A DNA stretch of 64,000 bases from Streptomyces zhihengii (GTDB taxonomy: Bacteria; Actinomycetota; Actinomycetes; Streptomycetales; Streptomycetaceae): assembly GCF_016919245.1 (NCBI RefSeq), contig NZ_JAFEJA010000002.1, positions 1,924,501-1,988,500 on the forward strand, in the 5' to 3' direction. Of this stretch, positions 55,092-64,000 are shown one piece after another. How positions within the stretch are numbered: the stretch's first letter is position 1; the number at the start of each line of letters is the position of its first letter. The notes under the pieces were generated by a model. The model was not told where the DNA came from, did not search any database, and saw only the letters and a list, made by a program, of their open reading frames with translations. Made by a program: the position numbers and the translations under genes.

Positions 55092-56385
55092 GCGAGGGCG
55101 TCCCCACCGCTACCGCCTTCCGCGAAGCTCAAACCCACTACGACTCCACCCGCGCCCGCATGATCGCTCTCCAGGAGGAGCTGGATTGGCAGGTGTACTC
55201 CCTGTACGACTTGCACTCCGAGGATTTGCGCCTGCCCGACTCCTCCGCTGTGCCCGAACTCGCCCTCGGCGAGCGGGCTTTCGAGATCGTCCTTGCGCGC
55301 CAGGTCGCGGCTGGCGAGGCCAGTGGCGAGTGGTTCAAGCGGCACGGCTCGACGCCAATCACGGAGATCCCCGTGCACTGGCCCGCCGACTACCAGGCGC
55401 TCGTGCAGAGGCGGATCGACGTCATTGAGTCGAACCGCGCTATCGGCATGGTGGAGCGGCCGGAGTACAAGCGGCGCTGGGCCACCGAGGGCTGGGACGC
55501 GATGCGGCAGAAGGCGCTGAAGTCCTGGCTGCTCGACCGAGTTGAGGACCGCGCGCACTGGTTCGACGCCAGCGGCAACCCTACTGTCATCACCTTCGCT
55601 CGTCTCGCCGAAAACGTGTCCGCAAACGAGGACTTTGTGTCGGTCGTCGAGCTGTACGCGCCCCGGCAGGACCTCGCGAAGACTGTACGGGAGCTGCTGT
55701 CCGAGGAGCACGTGCCTTTCGTCTCCGCGCTGCGGTACAAGCCGTCCGGGCTCAAGAAGCGCGCTGACTGGGAGTACGTGTGGGAGAAGCAGCGTGAGGT
55801 GGACGCCGCTTCTGACGAGCCCACCAAGCGGCAGATCCGTAAGGAGACGCCCGTGCCGCCGAAGTACACCGCGGCAGACTTCCTGAAGCCGAGCTACTGG
55901 CGTGCGCGCGGCAAGCTCGACGTACCCAAGGAGCGGTTCGTGTCGTACGGCACGGTTAACGCGCAGTCGCCGGAGCTTTATGGGTGGGCCGGCTGGGACC
56001 ACTTGGAGCAGGCCCTCGCGCTCGCCTCCCATATCCAGCAGGCCGGGCTCGGCGAGGACGACCTCGTGCCGTACCTGGCCGGGCTGCTTGAGCTGCAGCC
56101 GTGGGTGGAGCAGTGGCATGGCGAGTACGACCCGGAGTTCGGGGCGTCGCCGGCCGCCGAGATTTTGGCGTTCCGGCAGCAGAAGCAGGGTGAGCTCGGG
56201 CTGACTGACGACGCGCTACGGGCCTGGCGCCCGGTTGCGGCCACCCGCGGTGGCGCGAAGAAGGCAGCCGCGCCCAAGAGGCGAACGAACACGAAAGCCG
56301 CCGTCCAGATGTCCGTCACGGACAACGTTACCGATGCCGTCGCCGGCGCAGAGTCCGACTGATCAGGGCGAGGAGCTTAAACACC

Positions 56386-59300
56386 ATGGCGTTCATGAGT
56401 AGGAACAACTCTCGCCCCGAGGACCGCCCGCTTCTGCGGGAGCTGATCGACATTCCGGAGTCGGTGTCCACCTCCGACTTCGTGCTGAAGCTGAACGAGG
56501 CGGTCAGCGCCGAGGGGGCTGAGGCGGCCCTGAAGGACTACGTCGTCACCGACCGGCTACTGGGTAACTTCGACGAGGCCCTGGACCTGATCAAGTCGGC
56601 GCTCGACAGCCATTCGTCGAAAGCGGCATATCTGCACGGTTCGTTCGGTTCCGGTAAGTCGCACTTCATGGCGGTGCTTTACGCGCTGCTCTCGCGCAAC
56701 CAGGCCGCTCGGAACCGTAGCGAGCTCGATCCGGTGCGGGCCCGGCACTCTTGGCTCGACGCGGATGACCGTAAGTTCCTGCTGGTGCCGTACCACATGC
56801 TCGGCGCCAAGTCTTTGGAGCAGCGGGTGCTCGGTAAGTACGTGGAGCACGTACGCAAGCTGCATGAGGATTGCCCGCTGCCGCAGGTCTACCGGACCGA
56901 CGGGATCTTCGAGGACTTCGCTGAGCAGCGCCGCCGTAACGGCGACGACTGGGTGATCGCGCAGCTCGCCGATGCCGGTGGCCAAGAGGACGAATGGGGT
57001 GATTCTTTCACCTGGACCAGCAGCCTTCTCGACGAGGCCATGGACGCGGTGGAGGAACACGAGAACACCAAGAGCCTCGATCTGGACAATCCCTCCACGC
57101 CGAGGGAACTGCGTGCCCGCCTCGTCCAGGACCTCACAAGAACGCTGTTCCCCGCCTTCGCGCGCAATGCTTCCGAGGACGCCAGCGGCTTCATCTCCCT
57201 CGACAGGGGGCTCAGCGTCATCGCGGCGCACGCCAAGGCGCTGGGCTACGACGGGCTCATCCTGTTCATGGACGAGCTGATCCTGTGGCTGGCCACTCTC
57301 ATCCACGACCAGAAGGTGCTGGGCAGGGAATCCAGCAAGGTGACGAACTTCGTGGAGGGCGGTGACGAGCGGCGTGCCATTCCCGTGGTGTCGTTCATCG
57401 CCCGTCAGCGTGATCTGCGTGAGCTGGTTGGTGAGGAGATGTCGGGTGCCGCCGAGGCGGCAGTGCAGGACACCTTGAAGCTCAACGGTGGGCGTTACGA
57501 CGAGATCGTCCTGGAGGACCGCAACCTTCCTCAGATCGCGCAGGCTCGTCTGCTCAAGCCCGTGCCGGGGGCCGAGGCGAAGGTGGATGCGGCGTTTGCC
57601 GAGGCCAAGAAGCTCGGCCCGGATGTGTGGGACACCCTGCTGGGTCACGACAAGTCCACCACCGGCGCGGACGAGGATGCTTTTAGGCGGACGTACCCGT
57701 TCTCGCCGGCGTTCATGGACACCCTGGTGCACATCTCTGCCGCGCTGCAGCGCTCCCGCACCGGCCTGAAGCTGATGAGTCAGCTGCTCGTCGACCACCG
57801 TGATGACTGGCGGCTCGGACAGCTCGTGCCGCTCGGCGATCTGTATCCGGCGATCGCGGGCGGCGGCGACAAGGCGTTCAGCGGGGAGACCAACGTCCAC
57901 TTCGAGGCTGCCGACAAGCTGTACCGGGACAAGCTGCGCCCGTACCTGCTGAAGACCAACCAGGTCACCGAGGACCAGGTCGAGGCGTACCGACGCTCTC
58001 CCGAGAGCCTGGACGACCCACAGCTCGCGGCCCGTTGCCGCGACTTCACCGGTGACAGCCGGCTCCTGCAGACCCTCTTGCTGTCGGCGCTCGCGCCCAG
58101 CGTGCCGGCGCTCGCCGACCTCACGTTGGCGCGGCTGCACGCCCTCAACCACGGTTCCATCACCACGCGCATCGCGGGCACCGAGGTCGGTCGGCTCGAG
58201 CAGAAGGTGAAGGAGTGGGCGGCGACCTTCCCCGAGATCAAGGTCGCCGGTACCGGGCCGGGCGCGGTGGTCCGTCTAGAGCTCACCGGCGTCGACCTGG
58301 ACGCCGTCCTCGCCAACGCACAGGTCCACAACAACCTGGGCAACCGGCGCGCCAAGATGCGCAGCCTGCTCAAGGATGCGCTCGGGGTTGGCGACGGGCC
58401 CGGAGGCTTCGACGCATACGACGTGCTTGACCTTGTATGGAAGGGCACCGAACGACAGATCGAGGTGGTCTTCGGCCACGTCGCCGACGTCGACTCGCTG
58501 TCCGAGGCGACCTTGCGGCCCAGCCAGGACGACGCCTGGCGGCTCGTCGTCGATTTCCCGTACGACGAGGGCGAGTTCGGTCCGATGGACGACCTGCAGC
58601 GGCTGCGTGCCCTGCGGGAGAAGCCGGGCGGCGACTCGCGCACCCTGGCCTGGCTGCCCACACACTTGACCGACGCCTCCCGCAGTGACTTCGAGCGTCT
58701 CGTCGTCATCGACAAGGCCCTCGCCGACGAGGCCCGCTTCGACTCCGAATTCGCACGCAGCCTCAACGCTGACGACAAGGCGCGCGCCAAGAGCATGCTG
58801 CAGTCGCAGCGCGACATCCTCACCGAGCGCGTCACCCAGGCGCTGCGGCAGGCGTACGGGCTCGCGCAAAAGCAGGAAGGGGTCGTCGACCTCGGCTTCG
58901 ACACCCACCTGGTCGCCCAGCAGGATGTGCCCGAGCTTCGGCTTCCGCTCGGTGCACCGCTGGACGCCGCCGCCCGCGACCTGGCCGGCAAGCTGCTTGC
59001 CCACCAGTACCCCGCCCATCCCGACCTGGACCCAGACGGCACTGGCAAGCCTGTGAAACCTGCCGAAATCAGGACCGTCTTCGAGTACGTGCGCAAGGCC
59101 GCCGAGGACCGCGACGGACAAGTCGAGGTCGATGGCAAGGACCGCAAGACCATGGCGCGGATCGCGGGCGGCCTCGGCCTCGGCACCATGAGGGAGGCGT
59201 ACTACCGGCAGTCCACCACCTGGCCTGACCACTTCACCAGCCAGGCCCGCCGGGACGGAACCGCCGAGCCGACTCTGGCAATGCTCTCCGACTGGAGCGA

Positions 59301-60279
59301 CCTTCCCGAGCCGCGCGGCCTGCCCGAACCGCTGCGCCGGCTGCTCGCCGCCGCCTACGCGGAGATGACCGACCGGGTGTGGGTACGCGGGGGTGTCCCC
59401 GTCGAACCGGCGCCCGCACCGCATGAGCTGAAGCGGGACTACGCCCTGCGTGAGCAGGCTCTGCCCAGTGAGGACGACTGGACTGAGGCGCGCAAGCGGT
59501 ACGAGACCGTGCTCGGGGACCGGGCGCCGCAACTGCGTCGCGGGCGGATCGTCAACCAGTTCGCCGGACAGATCAAGCAGGCCGCCGCCGTGCTCGCCCA
59601 GGACGCAGGACGGCTCGTCGGGGAACTGGAGAAGCACCGTTCATTCCTGCGCCTCGACGACGGCTCGCCCCGCCTCGTCCTCGCCCGGCGGGCGCAGGAG
59701 CTGGTGAAGTCGGTGACGGAGGCCGGCATAGACGCCAAGACCGTCGTTGACCGACTCGCACGCTTCGACCTCGGTGACTTCACCGCACACCGCTACGCCA
59801 TGTCCCTCAAGGGCGCGGGGAAGGTCGCTGCCGCGCTGCAGAACACCAGCTGGGACCAGCTGGGCCTGGCCGACACCCTCGGTGTGGACGGCGCGGCCGT
59901 CCTGGAGCGGGTGCGAGATGCCGCCGCCGGCGACCCGGGAGACTACCCCGACCTGCCGGGCGTGTTGCAGGCCGGTGGGCGGGAGGTGCTGTCCCTGCTG
60001 AGGTCCCGACAGACAACGGCCGAGCAGCCCCAGACCCCTGCCACCCCGTTGCCGAGCTCGGACGACGTGGACCTGATCGGCGGCTCCGCCCACCCCCAGG
60101 TGCTGCCGGAGCCGGTGGCGCAGCCGGGGCCCCGCACGCCGTCTCGGTCCGTTGTCCGCTCCGGCGGCGGGCGGACCACCGCAGCGCGGGCTGCTGCCGA
60201 GCTGCAGGCGGAGATCGCGGCGCTCGCGGCCGAGAACCCCAACGCCACCGTCGAGGTCGTCTGGAGGGTTGTCGACTGA
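56386..60279 (+). CDS. pglY: BREX type 2 ATPase PglY
   Basis: A 1297-residue protein from ATG 56386 (GAGGAG upstream; ATG 56395 is the alternative). The Walker A loop GSFGSGKSH is near 86-94 and the Walker B strand LILFMDELILWL near 292-303. RPLLRELIDIPESVSTSDFV opens the protein as in the family. The long C-terminal half is helical, ending with low-complexity linkers and ALAAENPNATVEVVWRVVD. PglY (BrxC-like) is the large ATPase required with PglX and PglZ for phage defence. It is 23 bp after pglX and its stop overlaps the pglZ start. Confidence 0.92.
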   Translation: MAFMSRNNSRPEDRPLLRELIDIPESVSTSDFVLKLNEAVSAEGAEAALKDYVVTDRLLGNFDEALDLIKSALDSHSSKAAYLHGSFGSGKSHFMAVLYALLSRNQAARNRSELDPVRARHSWLDADDRKFLLVPYHMLGAKSLEQRVLGKYVEHVRKLHEDCPLPQVYRTDGIFEDFAEQRRRNGDDWVIAQLADAGGQEDEWGDSFTWTSSLLDEAMDAVEEHENTKSLDLDNPSTPRELRARLVQDLTRTLFPAFARNASEDASGFISLDRGLSVIAAHAKALGYDGLILFMDELILWLATLIHDQKVLGRESSKVTNFVEGGDERRAIPVVSFIARQRDLRELVGEEMSGAAEAAVQDTLKLNGGRYDEIVLEDRNLPQIAQARLLKPVPGAEAKVDAAFAEAKKLGPDVWDTLLGHDKSTTGADEDAFRRTYPFSPAFMDTLVHISAALQRSRTGLKLMSQLLVDHRDDWRLGQLVPLGDLYPAIAGGGDKAFSGETNVHFEAADKLYRDKLRPYLLKTNQVTEDQVEAYRRSPESLDDPQLAARCRDFTGDSRLLQTLLLSALAPSVPALADLTLARLHALNHGSITTRIAGTEVGRLEQKVKEWAATFPEIKVAGTGPGAVVRLELTGVDLDAVLANAQVHNNLGNRRAKMRSLLKDALGVGDGPGGFDAYDVLDLVWKGTERQIEVVFGHVADVDSLSEATLRPSQDDAWRLVVDFPYDEGEFGPMDDLQRLRALREKPGGDSRTLAWLPTHLTDASRSDFERLVVIDKALADEARFDSEFARSLNADDKARAKSMLQSQRDILTERVTQALRQAYGLAQKQEGVVDLGFDTHLVAQQDVPELRLPLGAPLDAAARDLAGKLLAHQYPAHPDLDPDGTGKPVKPAEIRTVFEYVRKAAEDRDGQVEVDGKDRKTMARIAGGLGLGTMREAYYRQSTTWPDHFTSQARRDGTAEPTLAMLSDWSDLPEPRGLPEPLRRLLAAAYAEMTDRVWVRGGVPVEPAPAPHELKRDYALREQALPSEDDWTEARKRYETVLGDRAPQLRRGRIVNQFAGQIKQAAAVLAQDAGRLVGELEKHRSFLRLDDGSPRLVLARRAQELVKSVTEAGIDAKTVVDRLARFDLGDFTAHRYAMSLKGAGKVAAALQNTSWDQLGLADTLGVDGAAVLERVRDAAAGDPGDYPDLPGVLQAGGREVLSLLRSRQTTAEQPQTPATPLPSSDDVDLIGGSAHPQVLPEPVAQPGPRTPSRSVVRSGGGRTTAARAAAELQAEIAALAAENPNATVEVVWRVVD

Positions 60280-63197
60280 TGTCCGACACCGTCACCACAG
60301 CGCCCGCGTCCGCCGGTCTCGCCCGGCTGCCGGCGGGGACCGTCCGCCAGTACCTAGCCGCCCGCAGTCGGCTCGGCGACGGCACGGTCCGCGTCCTGCT
60401 GCTGCGGGCCGATCCGGCCTGGGACGGGCCCGAAGTGCAACAGACAGCGGGCGGGCTGCGGGCGCGTGTGGCCGTCGGGCCCTCGGTATTGGCCGTACAC
60501 GAGCAGATCCTGGGCCATCTCGACGCGGCAACTCCCCCCGACCCCAAGGTCCTGGTCGTCCTTACCGACCGAGAGGACACCGACCTCGACCCCGGGCTGC
60601 TCGCCCGCGTCTACGGCGGCGGGATCCGGTCCGTCGACAACTGGGAGGTCGTGCAGGAGGCGTTCGACGCACGCGGGCTCGACGGGCGACTGCGCAGTGA
60701 GACCTGGGCGGCCGAAGCGCTCCTGGACGCGGCAGCCACCCGTGGCTGGCCCTCATTGGGTAAGGGAGTGCTCTCCCGAGACGAGGCACTCACCCGGCTG
60801 GCCAGGCGCCGTCTCCGTATCGGCCGTCACGACACGGATGCCCTGGGCGGGCCGGCCGCACACGAAGACGGAGACCGCATCGACCCCGTCGCACTGTTCC
60901 GATGGACTCTCACCCCTGGCGGCCCCGACCTCCTGCGCGACCTGCGCGGACCGGAACGGGCCGGCTTGACCCGCTTCCTCGCCGAACCCGAGCAGGGCGG
61001 TTCCACCGGAAAGATCATCACCGCTCTGGGGAACGCTGAACACGGGGTAGACGCAGCCGCCTACGCGGTCGTCTGCGCCGCCTTGTGGGGGCACGCGGAG
61101 GCCGATCACGACTTGTACCGGGCGCGAGGGCGCGCCGAGCGGTGGCTCGGCGAGCAGCCTCCCGCCCAGGGCGACGACCTCGACAGGCTTGTGGCCTCCT
61201 TCGGCTCCAGCGGCGAGGCGTTCGTCCGCGGGCTTGTCGACCGAGGCGAGCACCGGCTCGCCGACCCGGTCCTGACTCGGGCCGCACAGCTCGTGGCACA
61301 GTTTGGGGCACAGGCTGCCGCGACTGCCAGCCCGCTGCTCTCGGCCGGACTCGACGCCCGCTTCACTGCGGCTGGTCGTGCCCTCGCCGACGGCGGCACC
61401 GACACGATCACTGATGCCGTCACCGCGCTGGCCGACCATGCTCTGGCCGCCGACGGCGCCACCCGCGCGCGAATCGAGCGGGTGAGGATGGCGGCGCGCT
61501 TGCGGCAGTGGCTCGCCAGCTCGCCTGAGGCCGATATCGCCTCGGTCGCTGACGGTACCGCCCGCCAGATCTGCGAACTCGGCTGGGTAGACCGGGCCTT
61601 GGAACACCTCGAAGCGGGCGGCGACCCGGACGACGTACTCGCCGACGCGTACAGCCGGATCGGCGCGCAGGCGCGGGACAAGCGCCGCGAGCTAGACCGT
61701 GCATTCTCCGAGCGGCTCGCGGTGTGGACCGCGGGTGGCACCGCCCCCGGCGCCATGCTCACCGTGGAGAGCTTGCTGGACCGCGTTGTCGCACCCGTCG
61801 TGGCCAGCCCCGGCCGACGGGTCCTACTCCTGCTCGTGGATGGGATGAGCGCGGCGATAGCTGCGGAGCTTGGCGAAGAACTCCGGGGACAGTGGGCGGA
61901 GTTCGACCCGCTGCCCACCGTGGCCGGACCGCCCGTCCGGCGCGCCGTGGCTGCCGCGCTGCCCACCCTCACGACCGTATCCCGGACCTCGTTGTTCGCG
62001 GGCACCCTGATGAAGGGCGACCAGAACGACGAGAAGCGGCTCTTCCCCCAGCACTCCTGCTGGAACGGGGCACCGGCGGTCGTCTTCCACAAGGACGACT
62101 TGCGCGGCCCCGACACCGGCTCGCCGTTCTCCACCGCCCTCACCGAAGCACTCGCCGACGATCACACCCATGTCGCGGTCGTACTCAACACGGTCGACGA
62201 CCGCCTCGGCAAGGAGCAGAAACTCGGCGACGGCGCGTGGCGGGCCAAGGAGATCGGCGGTCTGGAACCGTTGCTGCGGGCTGCCCGTGCGCATGGCATG
62301 ACCGTCCTGCTCACCTCCGACCACGGTCATGTAGTCGAGCGGCGCGGCACCAAGCTCGACGCGGCCGGCGGCATGGTCGGTTCGGCCCGCCACCGCACTC
62401 CTGGCGGACCCGTGGCCCCGGCCGAGATCGAGCTGTCCGGACCGCGGGTGGTCTGGCCGGAGCCCGGATCGCGGATCGTCGCGCTGCGGGACCACGACAC
62501 CCGGTACACCGCGCTCAAGGCGGGCTATCACGGCGGGGTGACCCTCGCCGAGTTCACCATCCCGCTCCTCGCCCTCCTTCCCTTCGGCGCCGAGCCGCCG
62601 ATCGGATGGCGGGAGCTGGGCGACCCGACACCCTCCTGGTGGACGGAGGACGCCGAGGACGGTGTCGTCGTCGAGGCCAGCACCAAGAACGAAGCGAGCA
62701 CAGGTGGCGTGCCCGATGCCGCCGTGGCGAGCCCGCGCCGCAAGCAGAACAGGAAGGCTGCCCCGCCCGCTCCCGAGGGCGTCATCAGCCTGTTCGGCGA
62801 AGAGGAGGTGGCCCCCCCCGTACCGCAGGAACCCGGGAAGTCGGCGGCCGAGCCCGAGCCCGCACCCACCTCCAACCAATTCGAAGACCCTGCTGTTGCC
62901 CTGGTCGAGCGGCTCATGGAGACCGAGCTGTACCAGGCACAGCTGGACCTTCTCGCCCGTAAGCCACGCGACAAGACCGTCCTCCCGAAGGCACTGGTCG
63001 CGCTTGTCGAGGCCGGCACCCTGCCGATGACCGCTCTTGCCGAGCGAGCGGGCCAGCCCGCCACCCGTGCACCCGGCTTCGCAGCGACCCTCGCCCAGCT
63101 CCTCAATTACGACGGCGCCCAGATCCTGGAGATCCTCCCTGACAATCGCACCCTTCGCCTGCACCGCGCCCAGCTGATCGAGCAGTTCGGGCTGTGA
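60279..63197 (+). CDS. pglZ: BREX type 2 alkaline-phosphatase-like PglZ
   Basis: A 972-residue protein from ATG 60279, overlapping the pglY stop by one base. The PglZ domain begins near 512 (RRVLLLLVDGMSAAIAAEL, Asp metal ligand) and continues through TSLFAGTLMKGDQ to LLTSDHGHVVERRG near 675-688, the DHGH metal site of the alkaline phosphatase fold. The N-terminal half is helical. A Pro/Glu linker (about 840-880) leads to a C-terminal winged-helix-like region. PglZ is the hallmark gene of all BREX systems. It seems intact. Confidence 0.93.
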   Translation: MSDTVTTAPASAGLARLPAGTVRQYLAARSRLGDGTVRVLLLRADPAWDGPEVQQTAGGLRARVAVGPSVLAVHEQILGHLDAATPPDPKVLVVLTDREDTDLDPGLLARVYGGGIRSVDNWEVVQEAFDARGLDGRLRSETWAAEALLDAAATRGWPSLGKGVLSRDEALTRLARRRLRIGRHDTDALGGPAAHEDGDRIDPVALFRWTLTPGGPDLLRDLRGPERAGLTRFLAEPEQGGSTGKIITALGNAEHGVDAAAYAVVCAALWGHAEADHDLYRARGRAERWLGEQPPAQGDDLDRLVASFGSSGEAFVRGLVDRGEHRLADPVLTRAAQLVAQFGAQAAATASPLLSAGLDARFTAAGRALADGGTDTITDAVTALADHALAADGATRARIERVRMAARLRQWLASSPEADIASVADGTARQICELGWVDRALEHLEAGGDPDDVLADAYSRIGAQARDKRRELDRAFSERLAVWTAGGTAPGAMLTVESLLDRVVAPVVASPGRRVLLLLVDGMSAAIAAELGEELRGQWAEFDPLPTVAGPPVRRAVAAALPTLTTVSRTSLFAGTLMKGDQNDEKRLFPQHSCWNGAPAVVFHKDDLRGPDTGSPFSTALTEALADDHTHVAVVLNTVDDRLGKEQKLGDGAWRAKEIGGLEPLLRAARAHGMTVLLTSDHGHVVERRGTKLDAAGGMVGSARHRTPGGPVAPAEIELSGPRVVWPEPGSRIVALRDHDTRYTALKAGYHGGVTLAEFTIPLLALLPFGAEPPIGWRELGDPTPSWWTEDAEDGVVVEASTKNEASTGGVPDAAVASPRRKQNRKAAPPAPEGVISLFGEEEVAPPVPQEPGKSAAEPEPAPTSNQFEDPAVALVERLMETELYQAQLDLLARKPRDKTVLPKALVALVEAGTLPMTALAERAGQPATRAPGFAATLAQLLNYDGAQILEILPDNRTLRLHRAQLIEQFGL

Positions 63198-63223
63198 ACC
63201 GGCGCGGTGCCCCTGCATCCGGT

Positions 63224-63241
63224 GGGCCGGTCTCCCGGCCC
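63224..63241 (+). terminator. Weak hairpin between pglZ and brxD
   Basis: GGGCCGG pairs with CCGGCCC around TCTC, in the 121-bp gap after pglZ. There is no T run; it may be an attenuator or have no function. Confidence 0.25.
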
Positions 63242-63318
63242 GCCCGGTCCGCGTGCTGGATGCCAGGCTTTGGCGTCGGAATCCGGCCAGGTGGGCGGCC
63301 GGATGGGAGACTGTTCGG

Positions 63319-64000
63319 GTGAACGCGTTTGGATCTTCAGCATCAGGGGCCGCCACCCCGATCGGCGTCGTGCGACGGCGCGCCGTGGTGGATGCGCTGC
63401 GGCGCGGCGCTGTCCCCGAAAGCGGCCTCGACCTGCTCGCGACCGGCCTGGGCCGCTTCGAAGGGGCAATCGACGAGGAACTGGACGCCGTCGCCGGCGG
63501 CGGCTCGGTGTTCAAGGCCGTGCGTGGCGAGTACGGATCCGGCAAGACCTTCTTCACCCGCTGGCTCGGCGAACGCGCCAAACGACGCACCTTCGCCGTG
63601 GCCGAAGTACAGGTGTCGGAGACCGAGACCCCCCTACACAAGCTGGAGACCGTCTACCGGCGGCTCACCGAACGCCTGACCACCGTGAGCTTCCCGCCGA
63701 GCGCCCTGCGGCCGGTCGTCGACGCGTGGTTCTACGCGCTGGAGGAGGACGCACTCGCCGACGGCGCGAGCGAGAACGAGCTGCCGCAGGCCGTGGACCG
63801 GCTTCTCACTGCCCGCCTTGCCGAGGTCTCCCGGCATGCCCCTGCCTTCGCCACCGCCCTACGTGGATACAAGCAGTCCCTGGACGCCGGAGACGAGGCC
63901 ACCGCCGCCGCGGTCATGGCCTGGCTCGGTGGCCAGCCGCACGTCGCCGCAGCCGCCCGGCGCAGCGCAGGCGTCCGCGGCGACCTGGACCACTTCGGTG
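63319..64000 (+). CDS. brxD: BREX system ATP-binding protein BrxD (3' truncated by window)
   Basis: The first 227 residues, from GTG 63319, are present; the rest is beyond the right edge. TPIGVVRRRAVVDALRRGAV and the Walker A loop VRGEYGSGKTFFTRWL (near 70-85) match BrxD, the ATPase that pairs with the BrxHI helicase in type 2 systems. It follows pglZ in the same direction. A brxHI gene would be expected next. Confidence 0.87.
   Translation, partial: MNAFGSSASGAATPIGVVRRRAVVDALRRGAVPESGLDLLATGLGRFEGAIDEELDAVAGGGSVFKAVRGEYGSGKTFFTRWLGERAKRRTFAVAEVQVSETETPLHKLETVYRRLTERLTTVSFPPSALRPVVDAWFYALEEDALADGASENELPQAVDRLLTARLAEVSRHAPAFATALRGYKQSLDAGDEATAAAVMAWLGGQPHVAAAARRSAGVRGDLDHFG

Larger units (their letters stand above)
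53848..55100. repeat. Palindromic target site of IS630
   Basis: Joining 53848-53858 to 55092-55100 gives CGCCCTCGCTAGCGAGGGCG, a perfect 20-bp palindrome with CTAG at its centre. The coordinates span both halves and the element between them. Palindromes with central CTAG are the preferred target described for IS630. Confidence 0.88.
51371..56362 (+). pseudogene. pglX: BREX-2 adenine methyltransferase PglX, split by IS630
   Basis: From GTG 51371 (AGGAGCC upstream) the 5' part encodes residues 1-829, including methyltransferase motif I (DPTCGSGHF, near 254) and motif IV (VVGNPPYI, near 397). At 53857-53858 the IS630 element enters, and a stop inside it ends the product at 843 residues. The 3' part resumes at 55092 (SEGVPTATAFREAQTHYDST) and ends at 56362. 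Removing the 1231-bp element plus one TA copy rejoins the frame exactly (1233 bp = 411 codons) and gives 1252 residues. PglX modifies DNA in the Pgl/BREX-2 system. As written, the C-terminal third is cut off; the truncated protein keeps the catalytic motifs, so residual activity is possible but unlikely. Confidence 0.9.

Noticed and set aside
53918..56362. A single 814-codon gene covering IS630 antisense and the pglX 3' end
   Set aside because: The first 390 codons are the reverse complement of the transposase. It is a by-product of the in-frame length of the insertion.
1..64000. Possible integrative element with a tRNA attachment site
   Set aside because: No tRNA gene, integrase or excisionase was found, and no long direct repeats were seen flanking any region.

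Overview
The window is high-GC actinobacterial DNA and is most likely from a Streptomyces chromosome. Codons end mostly in G or C, GTG and TTG starts are common, and many ATGA, GTGA and TGATG overlaps couple neighbouring genes. Several families are typical of that genus: DUF6233, DUF3140/DUF2945, SCO4441-like regulators and a Pgl phage-defence operon. Almost everything here is accessory DNA; a cold-shock gene and a glutamyl-tRNA synthetase gene are the only housekeeping-like genes.

1-2.1 kb: the end of an ABC exporter, an S26 signal peptidase and two small secreted proteins with a matching four-cysteine layout, forming a tight operon. 2.1-7.5 kb: broken genes (Nudix, methyltransferase) between a SUKH protein, a large protein joining a sigma-region-4-like HTH to a TnsA-like nuclease, a cold-shock gene and an MmpS-like membrane protein. 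7.8-17.1 kb: a 2905-residue secreted Rhs/YD-repeat toxin with a C-terminal nuclease, followed by its SUKH immunity gene and a strong terminator.

17.4-31.4 kb: a degraded accessory zone. It contains DUF2945/DUF3140 genes, two overlapping micro-ORFs, an SCO4441-like regulator coupled to a broken ketosynthase, an RmlD-like gene joined head to head with a truncated HNH nuclease gene, small phage- or plasmid-like genes, a LexA-like DNA-binding protein with its own SOS box, a SWIM zinc-finger protein and a frameshifted ISL3 element.

31.4-43.3 kb: an FAD oxidoreductase and an SCO4441-like regulator diverge from a coupled nine-gene operon: HATPase, glycosyltransferase, D-2-hydroxyacid dehydrogenase-like protein, radical SAM, a protein of unknown function, radical SAM, carbamoyltransferase, SpoT-like HD protein and glycosyltransferase. 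This looks like an undescribed biosynthetic cluster. A complete gltX converges on it, followed by a Nudix gene and a frameshifted HD gene.

46.6-64 kb: a type 2 BREX (Pgl) operon, pglW-pglX-pglY-pglZ-brxD, running off the right edge. pglX is split by a 1231-bp IS630 element inserted at the central TA of a perfect 20-bp palindrome. Removing the element and one TA restores an open 1252-codon frame, so the methyltransferase is disrupted as written but could be restored.
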